Assembly (NCBI GenBank): GCA_036503065.1
Contig: DASXXM010000097.1
Coordinates: 1-20,651 of the forward strand
Origin: DATEPR01 sp036503065
Lineage (GTDB): Bacteria; Actinomycetota; Actinomycetes; Mycobacteriales; Pseudonocardiaceae
Reading direction: 5' to 3'
Length of the DNA stretch: 20,651 nt
Under the pieces are notes generated by a model. That model searched no databases. It saw only the letters and a program-made list of their open reading frames with translations, and had not been told where the DNA came from. Positions 14,269-20,651 of the stretch are shown here, piece by piece. The position numbers and the translations under genes are program-made. The stretch's first letter is position 1; each line of letters begins with the position of its first letter.

Positions 14269-15057
14269 GTGTCAACGTCCACTCTGGCAGCCATCGACAT
14301 CGGTGGGGGAGTGTCCTCGGCCTGGACCGCGGTCGCCAATTTCGTGCCCAAACTGGTCGCGTTCCTGGTGATCTTCGTCATTGGCTGGTTCATCGCCAAG
14401 ATTCTGAGCAAGGTAGTCCACCGCCTCCTGGACAAGATCGGTTTCGACCGTGTGGTCGAGCGCGGCGGCATGAAGCAGATGCTGGAGCGTGGGAAGTACG
14501 ATGCGTCGGGACTGATCGCCAAGGTCGTGTACTACGCGATCCTGCTGATCGCCCTGGAAATGGCGTTCGGCGTCTTCGGCTCGAATCCGATCAGCACCAT
14601 CCTGACGTCCGTTGTCGGATGGCTGCCCAAGCTCATCGTGGCCATGCTGATCGTGGTCATCGTGGGCGCGATCGCCCGGGTCGCTCGCGATCTGGTCGGC
14701 GGTGCCCTGTCTGGATTGTCCTATGGTCGAATGCTGGGCACGATCGTCTCGGTGTTCATCTGGGGCCTGGGGATCATCGCCGCGCTGAACCAGATCGGCG
14801 TCGCCACGGCCGTCACCACTCCCGTGCTGATCACCGTGCTTGCCACTCTTGGTGGTGTTGTGGTTGTCGGCATGGGTGGTGGGCTGATCAGGCCCATGCA
14901 GCAGCGGTGGGAGACCTGGATCGGTCGGGCCGAGGATCAGATTCCGGCGGCTCGGGCGCATGGTCAGGCGTATGAGCGCGGGCGGGAGGACGCGATGCGG
15001 ACTGATCCCGTGCAGTCTTCGCAGAGCGTGATGCCCGGTAACGATCCGCAGCGCTGA
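14269..15057 (+). CDS. MscS-like small mechanosensitive channel / TM-helix protein
   Basis: A 262-aa membrane protein with conserved transmembrane-helix repeats of the type found in MscS-like channels: ANFVPKLVAFLVIFVIGWFIAKILSKVVHRLLDKIGFDR (residues about 22-60), a second pair around YYAILLIALEMAFGVFG and VVGWLPKLIVAMLIVVIVGAIARVARDLV, then TVVSVFIWGLGIIAAL-like and glycine-rich final helices (GGVVVVGMGGGLIRP). It lacks the large cytoplasmic beta domain of full MscS, so it may be a scaffold or minimal channel. The GTG start has GGGGGAG six bases upstream. A GGGTAT-type promoter upstream would fit osmotic-stress control. A terminator-like hairpin follows its stop. Confidence 0.78.
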   Translation: MSTSTLAAIDIGGGVSSAWTAVANFVPKLVAFLVIFVIGWFIAKILSKVVHRLLDKIGFDRVVERGGMKQMLERGKYDASGLIAKVVYYAILLIALEMAFGVFGSNPISTILTSVVGWLPKLIVAMLIVVIVGAIARVARDLVGGALSGLSYGRMLGTIVSVFIWGLGIIAALNQIGVATAVTTPVLITVLATLGGVVVVGMGGGLIRPMQQRWETWIGRAEDQIPAARAHGQAYERGREDAMRTDPVQSSQSVMPGNDPQR

Positions 15058-15069
15058 TTTGTTCTGGTG

Positions 15070-15103
15070 CCGTGGTGGTTCGCATTGTTTCGGGCCACCA
15101 CGG
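15070..15103 (+). terminator. Hairpin after the channel gene
   Basis: CCGTGGTGG (15070-15078) and CCACCACGG (15095-15103) form a perfect nine-base stem with a 16-base loop, followed by TCCCTTT. It lies between two convergent genes (stops at 15057 and 15110) and could act in both directions. Confidence 0.6.
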
Positions 15104-15109
15104 TCCCTT

Positions 15110-15475
15110 TCAAATGGCAGGCGGCCAACCAGCCAACGGCTGATCAGCCCGACGAGCCATGTCACACACGGCAAGCAACCGAGTAGTGACCCAGTTCACC
15201 CGAGCCCACCCGGCCAACATCGCCGGCGCCTCAACCGGCTCCCGAGCGTGATCAAGCAACCCTCGAGCGTAACCGGCCAGCAGAATCACACCAGCCGCAG
15301 TAGCCGAACCCTCGACCCCACCCACCAGGATGTCGCGAACCGCCGCCGCATGCTGGTCCACCGCAGCCGTCAGACCAGGCACAGTGGCCGCGGCCGCCAG
15401 CCCCGGCCGACCGATCCGGTCCTGCAGGCCCTCGAGCGTCCGACGGGCGGAAAACTCAGCCATGAACCCGAGCAT
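15110..15475 (-). CDS. DUF6401-like small protein
   Basis: A 121-aa soluble, mostly helical protein. It starts MLGFMAEFSARRTLEGLQDRIG and contains GLAAAATVPGLTAAVDQHAAAVRDIL, then a segment ending in YARGLLDHAREP. The 'GL-VDQHAAAVRDIL' core is the pattern I recall from the actinobacterial DUF6401 family, which is often annotated as connected with natural-product clusters; this is memory, not a search. The ATG at 15475 is preceded by TATTCT six bases upstream, marking a leaderless start, although the frame is open further. It lies 79 bp behind the small membrane-protein gene. No biosynthetic cluster is visible here. Confidence 0.6.
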   Translation of the reverse strand: MLGFMAEFSARRTLEGLQDRIGRPGLAAAATVPGLTAAVDQHAAAVRDILVGGVEGSATAAGVILLAGYARGLLDHAREPVEAPAMLAGWARVNWVTTRLLAVCDMARRADQPLAGWPPAI

Positions 15476-15481
15476 GACTAC

Positions 15482-15487
15482 AGAATA
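15482..15487 (-). promoter_or_regulatory. -10 box of the DUF6401-like gene (leaderless)
   Basis: TATTCT on the minus strand, six bases (GTAGTC), then ATG at 15475. It is one of the closest matches to TATAAT in the window. Confidence 0.45.
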
Positions 15488-15554
15488 AGCACCAACCACG
15501 CCGACAAACCACCCATGTGGGCGACGCAACCGACCAGGCGACCACGCAGAGTGA

Positions 15555-16043
15555 TCACTTCGGCCCGGCATACGCCAACGTCAGGATCTCCGCACACGAC
15601 GCACGAGGATCGTGGCCCGACCGCCATTCGCGATTCGTCGACGCACCCTGTCCCGACAACCAACCGATGATGACCATCGGCACGAACCAGAACAGCAGCA
15701 CAAAGGGCAACCAGCCGAACACGGCAGCAGCACCGAAGATCAGAGCCCACACACCAGCCAGCACAAACCTGCGATCCGCGGACGGACGCAGGTACACCGC
15801 ACCAAGGACCACATCGAGCTCGGCGTTCCTCGACAGGCGTTGCACGCCACCGATGACCAGAACCGACAACGGCAGGAACCACCAGGACACCCCGACGCAC
15901 AGCCACACCGAGACCGCGACGATCGCGAAATCCCGCAGCACGACAGCGATCGGACGGTAAGACCGAACAGTGGAGTCGACCGACAGATCGAACTCCCCGT
16001 GCCCGGCAGCACGCGCCAGCACGTCGTCTTCGAGTACGGACAT
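15555..16043 (-). CDS. Hypothetical four-helix membrane protein
   Basis: A 162-aa protein with an acidic cytoplasmic N-terminus (MSVLEDDVLARAAGHGEFDL) and two pairs of hydrophobic helices, about residues 35-70 and 92-128, separated by a short charged loop containing RLSRNAELDVVLGAVYLRPSADRR. The last 30 residues are hydrophilic. GGGGAGG five to six bases before the ATG is a strong ribosome binding site and excludes longer versions of the open frame. I do not recognise the family. Its 5' region contains the palindrome at 16145-16157. The DUF6401-like gene follows on the same strand, 79 bp on, but that gene has its own -10 box. Confidence 0.65.
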   Translation of the reverse strand: MSVLEDDVLARAAGHGEFDLSVDSTVRSYRPIAVVLRDFAIVAVSVWLCVGVSWWFLPLSVLVIGGVQRLSRNAELDVVLGAVYLRPSADRRFVLAGVWALIFGAAAVFGWLPFVLLFWFVPMVIIGWLSGQGASTNREWRSGHDPRASCAEILTLAYAGPK

Positions 16044-16094
16044 CAAAGCCTCCCCGGGCACGCCGCCGCGAAAGCGGAACCGGCCGAACGGTCG

Positions 16095-16118
16095 CGGGCA
16101 TGTGATTTTCATTGCCCG
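16095..16118. other. Inverted repeat upstream of the small membrane-protein gene
   Basis: CGGGCA (16095-16100) and TGCCCG (16113-16118) flank a 12-base AT-rich centre. It is located 52 bp before the start at 16043 and 72 bp after the Rieske gene stop, so it could be an operator or a weak terminator. No T-run follows. Confidence 0.3.
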
Positions 16119-16144
16119 GATGTGACCAGGTTCGCGGTCGGCGC

Positions 16145-16157
16145 ATGACATTGTCAT
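16145..16157. promoter_or_regulatory. Perfect 13-bp palindrome, candidate operator
   Basis: ATGACA-T-TGTCAT lies in the gap between the Rieske gene stop and the small membrane-protein gene. The same GACA...TGTC half-sites occur at 17403-17413 upstream of the Rieske gene with a three-base centre. Confidence 0.35.
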
Positions 16158-16189
16158 CTCCGTGAGTGCGCACGCGAGATGACCAAGCG

Positions 16190-17320
16190 TCAGGCGGGTG
16201 GCATACCCAGATAGGCACGCGCGATCAGCGTCACCCACTGGTACACCGCGTCCTCGTTCGGGGCGAGCGGCCCCGGTCGATAGTGCGGTGAGCCCAGCCC
16301 ACGCTGCACGGACTCACAGGCGGCCCAGTCCTGCCGATTGGTCCGGTCCCAGAACTCCTCGGCCCATGCCGCGTCGCCGACCCCGTCCCGCACGTACCAG
16401 GAACACTCGACCTGCGTCGCGTCCGGCGTGACCGGCACGAGCCGGTGGACCATCACGTAATCCGGGTGCAGCGAGAGCAGCAGATCCGGACACAACGCCA
16501 GGTAGCGCACCCGCCGCCGGTCCACACCGGGCAGGAACGCACCGCAGGACCGGCCGTCCAGTGACATGGTCTCGGCGTCCGGCCGCAGGTCCATCGAACC
16601 GCCGACCCAGGCGCCCGGCAGATCGTAGTTGTCGCCGCTGGCCGGCGGCGACACCGCACACAACTCCGGGTGAATATGCGGGCAGTGGTAGCACTCCTGG
16701 TAGTTCTCGACGATCACCTTCCAGTTCGCCCGCACCTGATAGTCATGCCGCGCGGCCAACTTGAGTTCTTCCGGCGCATAGGGAGCGACCAGCCCGTCCA
16801 ACGCCCCCACATATTCGTCGAACGGAACGGCGTCCGCGCCCGCATTGACGAACAACCACCCGTGCCACCGGAAGACCGGCAACGGAACCAGCCCGTACTC
16901 GGCCGGCACGAATCCAGGCACCTGCTGAAACCGAGGCGCGACACGCAACGCACCGTCCAATGTGTACGCCCAGGCATGGTAAGGACACACCACCGCCCCA
17001 CGATCCGAAGAACCGCCGTCCGCCAACAGCTCATGCCCCCGATGCCGACAGGTGTTGGCAAACGCACCATCCCGCGTGAACAACACCGGCACGGTCCCCA
17101 CCAACCGCCCGAACTGAGTCACGCCACCGCCGAGCAACTCGTCCACCCGCCCGACACAGGACCACCCACCCGCGAACAGATACCGCCGCTCCCAGTCCAA
17201 CACGTCCGGCTCGGTATAGGCCCGAGCCGGCAACATGCACGACTCCCCGAACGGCAGCAGCACCCGCGCCAACTCCTCCGGCGCCAACGGTGCGGCCGGC
17301 CAGCGGGCGAGTGTGGTCAT
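16190..17320 (-). CDS. Rieske-type ring-hydroxylating oxygenase alpha subunit (betaine/choline monooxygenase-like)
   Basis: A 376-aa Rieske non-haem iron oxygenase subunit. The [2Fe-2S] ligands are Cys91 and His93 (CRHRGH) and Cys112 and His115 (CPYHAW). The catalytic iron histidines are His212 and His217 in NYQECYHCPHIHPEL, with the aspartate probably in NRQDWAACESVQ near the C-terminus. The NWKVIVENYQECYHC stretch resembles choline monooxygenase and glycine-betaine demethylase (GbcA) subunits rather than aromatic dioxygenases, so oxidative removal of methyl groups from a quaternary or tertiary amine is the best guess. A ferredoxin reductase partner is needed and is not adjacent. GGAGGG four bases before the ATG supports the start. 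It is divergent from the HsdR-N gene. Confidence 0.85.
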   Translation of the reverse strand: MTTLARWPAAPLAPEELARVLLPFGESCMLPARAYTEPDVLDWERRYLFAGGWSCVGRVDELLGGGVTQFGRLVGTVPVLFTRDGAFANTCRHRGHELLADGGSSDRGAVVCPYHAWAYTLDGALRVAPRFQQVPGFVPAEYGLVPLPVFRWHGWLFVNAGADAVPFDEYVGALDGLVAPYAPEELKLAARHDYQVRANWKVIVENYQECYHCPHIHPELCAVSPPASGDNYDLPGAWVGGSMDLRPDAETMSLDGRSCGAFLPGVDRRRVRYLALCPDLLLSLHPDYVMVHRLVPVTPDATQVECSWYVRDGVGDAAWAEEFWDRTNRQDWAACESVQRGLGSPHYRPGPLAPNEDAVYQWVTLIARAYLGMPPA

Positions 17321-17402
17321 CGTGCCCTCCGGTGGTCGGCGTCAGCGGAACACCCCGACGCTACCGCTTCGGTGAATCGTGCCGACCGCGATACCCGATT
17401 CT

Positions 17403-17413
17403 GACATTCTGTC
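17403..17413. promoter_or_regulatory. Inverted repeat in the Rieske / HsdR-N divergent promoter region
   Basis: GACA-TTC-TGTC lies immediately upstream of the -35 box at 17419-17424. Its half-sites match those of the palindrome at 16145-16157. The arms are only four bases, so chance is possible. Confidence 0.25.
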
Positions 17414-17418
17414 TGGTT

Positions 17419-17448
17419 TTGAAATCGTGACCCAAACGCCCGTAACGT
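17419..17448 (+). promoter_or_regulatory. Putative promoter of the HsdR-N gene
   Basis: TTGAAA (17419-17424), an 18-base spacer and TAACGT (17443-17448), which would place the transcript start about 50 bases before ATG 17506. Confidence 0.45.
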
Positions 17449-17505
17449 CACCACGCGCGCCGACGACCTAACTCGCGCAACATAGTGGACGAGGAGGGTG
17501 TCGTC

Positions 17506-18678
17506 ATGGACATCGCGGAGCGTGCTCGGGCCCTGGCGTCCAGGATTCGGCAGTACAAGGGTGGCATCGAGACGGAGGAAGCGACCAAGAACGCCTTCGT
17601 GATGCCGTTCATCAGCAGCGTCCTCGGTTATGACGTCTTCAACCCCGCCGAGGTAATTCCGGAGTTCACCGCGGACGTTGGTACGAAAAAGGGCGAGAAG
17701 ATCGACTACGCCATCGTTCATGACGGCGACATCCAGTTGCTGATCGAGGTCAAGAAGATCAGCGAGCAGCTCCGCCCTGAGCATAAATCTCAACTGTATC
17801 GATACTTTTCTGTCACCAATGCCAGGATCGCGATCCTGACAAACGGGGAGACCTACGAGGTTTATTCTGACCTGGACGCGCCGAACCTGATGGACGCCAA
17901 GCCCTTCCTGGTGTTGAATTTCTCGGACATCGACGAAACGCAGTTGCCGGAACTGGCCAAGCTCGCCAAGGGTTCGTTCGACCTGGACTCGGTGATCAGT
18001 GCTGCCGGCGAGCTGAAGTACATCGGGCAGATCAAGAGGGTCTTGGCCGCCGAGTTCAAGCAGCCGGACGACGACTGGGTGAAGTTCTTGGCAAGCCGTG
18101 CGTACGAGGGGAACTTCACGCAGCGCGTGCGTGAACAGTTCGCCCCACTCGTGGAGAAGGCCGCACGCCAGTTCCTGAACGAGCAGGTGAACGATCGACT
18201 CAAGAACGCCCTGGGCGGCGCCGAATATGTCGGAGTCTCCGAAGACCCCGCAGAACCTGCCGAACAGCAACCTGGAGTCCCGGGGCTCGTCGCCGGTCGG
18301 CCGGTCGATGCCGAGGTGGTCACGACGGAGAACGAGCTCGAGGGCTACCGCATCGTGCGGGCCATCGTGTGTAGCGAAGTGCCCTCGTCCAGGATTGTTG
18401 GACGCGATACCAAGACCTACTTCGGTATTCTCCTCGACGACAACAATCGCAAGCCGATCGCCCGCCTGTGGTTCAATCGTGCGAAGTGGTATCTCGGGGT
18501 CTTCGATGAGAACAAGGCTGAGGTCCGCATTCCTATCAGCTCCGTCGAGGAAATCTACCAGCACGCGGACGAATTGCGGCGGACCGTGACCAGATATCTG
18601 GCCAAGGCTGTCGTGCTCGAGGTCAGTGCCCAAGCCGGCAGCAACGGGAAGCAGGTCGAGGCAGGTACCTGGAGCTGA
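17506..18678 (+). CDS. Stand-alone type I restriction HsdR N-terminal domain protein (PD-(D/E)XK nuclease-like)
   Basis: A 390-aa protein whose first ~125 residues match the HsdR N-terminal nuclease domain: IETEEATKNAFVMPFISSVLGYDVFNPAEVIPEF, then Asp68 (KIDYAI) and Glu81-Val-Lys83 (LIEVKK), followed by QLYRYF (Gln97) and ILTNGETYEVYSDL. This is a complete PD-(D/E)XK active site. There is no helicase motor and no HsdM or HsdS nearby. A helical middle and an acidic, proline-rich linker (about 238-262) lead to a C-terminal beta-rich domain (FGILLDDNNRKPIARLWFN). GAGGAGGG seven bases before the ATG fixes the start. Third codon positions contain more A/T than the neighbours, which suggests transfer. 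It may be a defence or DNA-processing nuclease; the function is unproven. Its TGA directly abuts the amine oxidase stop. Confidence 0.87.
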   Translation: MDIAERARALASRIRQYKGGIETEEATKNAFVMPFISSVLGYDVFNPAEVIPEFTADVGTKKGEKIDYAIVHDGDIQLLIEVKKISEQLRPEHKSQLYRYFSVTNARIAILTNGETYEVYSDLDAPNLMDAKPFLVLNFSDIDETQLPELAKLAKGSFDLDSVISAAGELKYIGQIKRVLAAEFKQPDDDWVKFLASRAYEGNFTQRVREQFAPLVEKAARQFLNEQVNDRLKNALGGAEYVGVSEDPAEPAEQQPGVPGLVAGRPVDAEVVTTENELEGYRIVRAIVCSEVPSSRIVGRDTKTYFGILLDDNNRKPIARLWFNRAKWYLGVFDENKAEVRIPISSVEEIYQHADELRRTVTRYLAKAVVLEVSAQAGSNGKQVEAGTWS

Positions 18679-20574
18679 TCAGTGGCAGCGGCGGTCGGAC
18701 GCCGGTACGTCCAGGGTCGGGTTGCGGTCGAAGAAGCCGGACGGTTTGAGGACGAAGCCGCACGTGTCGACCGGCATGATCGGCCAGTCCTCGACGCGGG
18801 GGAAGTGGGTCAGGCCGAACACGTGCCACACGACGATGTCCTGGCCGTCGATGTCCCGATCCTGTTCCTGCCACGACGGCAGGCCGGCGCCGCCGGGATG
18901 CTGGTTGATCAACTCGCCGGCGGGAAATCGTTCGTCCGGGTCGTACCGGGTAACCCACAGGTGCTTGGTGGCGAACGCGGCCCGGTGCGCCACCGACGAC
19001 GACGGGTCGGCCAGTAGCGGCGGCTGGCCCTGCGGGTGCAGCACGTAGGACGCGGGCCGGCCGAGCCGGTTGGTCGACGTCGTGTTGAGCACCCGCCATG
19101 TCCGGCCGACCGAGTTGTCCGCGAGGCGCGCCGCGGCCGACTCCGACCGCAGGCGAGTGGTCCTGCGGCCGATCGCGTTGCCGTGCGGGTTGTCCGGGCC
19201 GACCGGCACGCGCTGGACCTCGAGCTCCTCGACCGCGTTGGCGACGCCGTCGACCGTCATGTCCAGGCGCGCGCAGAACAGGTGTTGGTGGTACGGCGCG
19301 CCGAGACCGGGCGCGACCTCGGTGGCCCACGGATAGTCGCCGCCGGGGTGGGCCGACGTGAAGATCACGCCGGTCGCCTTGTTCTCGAACTGGATCGTGC
19401 CGTCCAGGTAGAGGTACCAGTAGAAGCCGTAGTCGTAGTTGCCGACGGTGGCGAAGAACGAGATGACCAGCCGCCGCTGCCGCCGGGTCTCGTCACTGCC
19501 GGTGAACAGGTCGGTGTGCTTCCACAGCACACCCTGGTCCTCCTCGTGCAGGCAGATCGCGTTCGGGTACACCTGCGGGTCACCGTTGTCATCGGCCAGC
19601 ACGGCGTCGAAGTAGTGGATCTCGCCGAGGCAGTCGCAGCCCAGTTTCAGCGAGTTGACCTGCTTGCCGAGGCTGTACTCGCCGATGTCGAAATAGTTCT
19701 GCCAGAACCGCACCGGGCTCGGGTCGCCGTAGGGGACCACCATCTCGGCGATCGACGCCCGGTACATGATCGGGCGCACGCGTTGTCCGTCGCGGTAGCT
19801 CAGCAGGTGCAGTACCAGGCCCTCGCGTACGTCGAAACCGACGCGGAAGCTCCAGTTCTGCCATTCGACCAGGTCACCGGTCACGGTGAAGCTCGGGCCT
19901 TCCGGCTGGGTGATCTCGATGGGGCGCAACGTGTCCCGCATGGTGCCGACGATGTCCGGGGTGTAGTTGCCGTGCTCGGCCGGGATCGGCAGGATCCGGT
20001 CGTCGATCACCTCGACGACTCGCCGCGCGACCAGGTCGACGTAGGCGACGAGGCCGTCGATCGGGTGCGCCCACGGGGCGTCGATGACGCTCGCTCGGTT
20101 GAACGACAAGCAGCGCAACAGCCGCCGGCCTTCCTCGCCCTGTCGGTCGTAGTTGCCGGCCGACAGCGGGCACACGCATACCAGGGTGACGTCGTCGATG
20201 CCGCGCCGCTTCATCGCGGCCAGCCAGTCCTGGTCCTGCTTCACGATCTCGTCGACCGTCGGGTACTCGCCGAGCATCACCGGGGGTTGGCCGTCGACGG
20301 CCGGGTGGACGTCCTGCGTGTCGTTCACCCGGTCGTCGGTGAGCGACACGACCACCCGTGTCGTCGCGCCGGTTGCCGCGTCCATCAGCACCGCCTGGAC
20401 GGCTCGCCGGATCGGGTCGCCGGGCTGGAACGCCAGTACCGAGCGCTTGTCCGGCTCGGCCAGGCTGAGCAGCGGGAACCTGGTCGACTCGTGGACCAGC
20501 CCGGCGTTCGCCATGATCCGCTTGGCGTGGCTGATCTCCGCCGCGGACAGTCGGTCCAGTGGGTGTGTCGGCAC
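18679..20574 (-). CDS. Copper-containing primary amine oxidase
   Basis: A 631-aa quinoprotein that deaminates primary amines such as tyramine or phenylethylamine to aldehydes, releasing ammonia and hydrogen peroxide. The topaquinone precursor is Tyr380 in TVGNYDYG, and the catalytic base is Asp296 in YFDIGEYSLG. Copper ligands are the histidines of PYHQHLF and of LTHFPRVEDWPIMPV. Size and spacing match Arthrobacter globiformis amine oxidase, including two N-terminal domains (N2/N3) before the catalytic beta sandwich. It has no signal peptide, so it is cytoplasmic or released otherwise. GTG 20574 is chosen because AGGAGG lies about eight bases upstream; an ATG eight codons earlier would place this site inside the gene. 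Its upstream region leaves the window. Confidence 0.93.
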   Translation of the reverse strand: MPTHPLDRLSAAEISHAKRIMANAGLVHESTRFPLLSLAEPDKRSVLAFQPGDPIRRAVQAVLMDAATGATTRVVVSLTDDRVNDTQDVHPAVDGQPPVMLGEYPTVDEIVKQDQDWLAAMKRRGIDDVTLVCVCPLSAGNYDRQGEEGRRLLRCLSFNRASVIDAPWAHPIDGLVAYVDLVARRVVEVIDDRILPIPAEHGNYTPDIVGTMRDTLRPIEITQPEGPSFTVTGDLVEWQNWSFRVGFDVREGLVLHLLSYRDGQRVRPIMYRASIAEMVVPYGDPSPVRFWQNYFDIGEYSLGKQVNSLKLGCDCLGEIHYFDAVLADDNGDPQVYPNAICLHEEDQGVLWKHTDLFTGSDETRRQRRLVISFFATVGNYDYGFYWYLYLDGTIQFENKATGVIFTSAHPGGDYPWATEVAPGLGAPYHQHLFCARLDMTVDGVANAVEELEVQRVPVGPDNPHGNAIGRRTTRLRSESAAARLADNSVGRTWRVLNTTSTNRLGRPASYVLHPQGQPPLLADPSSSVAHRAAFATKHLWVTRYDPDERFPAGELINQHPGGAGLPSWQEQDRDIDGQDIVVWHVFGLTHFPRVEDWPIMPVDTCGFVLKPSGFFDRNPTLDVPASDRRCH

Positions 20575-20651
20575 GCCGTTTCCTCCTCGAGGGGTCACGT
20601 TCAGGTTTCCACCGTTCGTTGGCTGACCACAAGACCGGTTGACTCCTGCTC

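Noticed and set aside
17317..18633. A 438-codon minus-strand frame opposite the HsdR-N gene, with protein-like composition
   Set aside because: It looks more protein-like because the region has lower GC, but it has no recognisable domain, no start signal and would bury the Rieske promoter. The plus-strand frame has a clear nuclease motif set.
17321..18678. HsdR-N gene as part of a full type I restriction system or a mobile element
   Set aside because: No hsdM, hsdS, integrase, transposase, tRNA or flanking repeats could be seen on either side within the window.
1..20651. A single biosynthetic gene cluster
   Set aside because: There are no synthases, NRPS/PKS domains or tailoring sets; genes alternate strand and have separate promoters.

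Overview
The window is high-GC DNA with GTG and TTG starts, purine-rich ribosome binding sites, many probable leaderless genes and several small families that are largely actinobacterial. It reads as chromosome of a filamentous actinomycete. Pseudonocardiales is a reasonable guess, but no marker gene fixes the genus. I see no rRNA, tRNA, CRISPR array or insertion sequence, and no stretch over 300 bases lacks a gene.

Left part (1-6799): the start of a secreted protein (-), an SRPBCC protein (+), then a minus-strand pair made of an EntS/MefA-like MFS transporter and a short Erm(37)-type 23S rRNA methyltransferase. The erm gene has its own promoter inside the transporter's 3' end, with an AT-rich patch of the kind WhiB7 uses. 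Next come a GerW-like small protein (+) behind a coupled 25-codon leader ORF, a DUF574 methyltransferase (-), an APC amino-acid permease (-), a threonine-synthase-like PLP enzyme (-) and a 58-aa DUF6191-like protein (+).

Middle (6800-12741): an orphan NarL-type histidine kinase (+), a GabD1-type succinate-semialdehyde dehydrogenase (-), a Fur-family regulator (-) with a strong palindromic operator candidate upstream, a STAS anti-anti-sigma factor (-) behind a 14-TM DHA2 efflux pump (-), and a small four-TM protein (+).

Right part (12742-20651): a secreted GH27 alpha-galactosidase (+), an MscS-like channel (+) with a possible stress-sigma promoter, a DUF6401-like protein and a small membrane protein (both -), a Rieske ring-hydroxylating-type oxygenase (-), a lone HsdR-N-domain PD-(D/E)XK protein (+) of visibly lower GC, and a copper amine oxidase (-). 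The lone nuclease-like gene sits between two oxidative amine-catabolism-type genes, and its stop codon abuts the oxidase stop codon.

Most genes are single transcription units. The clearest functional groupings are transporter plus Erm (ribosome protection with possible efflux) and DHA2 pump plus STAS. Amine oxidase, Rieske oxygenase, GabD1 and APC permease share a loose nitrogen-compound catabolism theme, but they are not one operon. The best candidates for new biology are the Erm control region, the isolated HsdR-N protein and the coupled micro-ORF ahead of the GerW-like gene.
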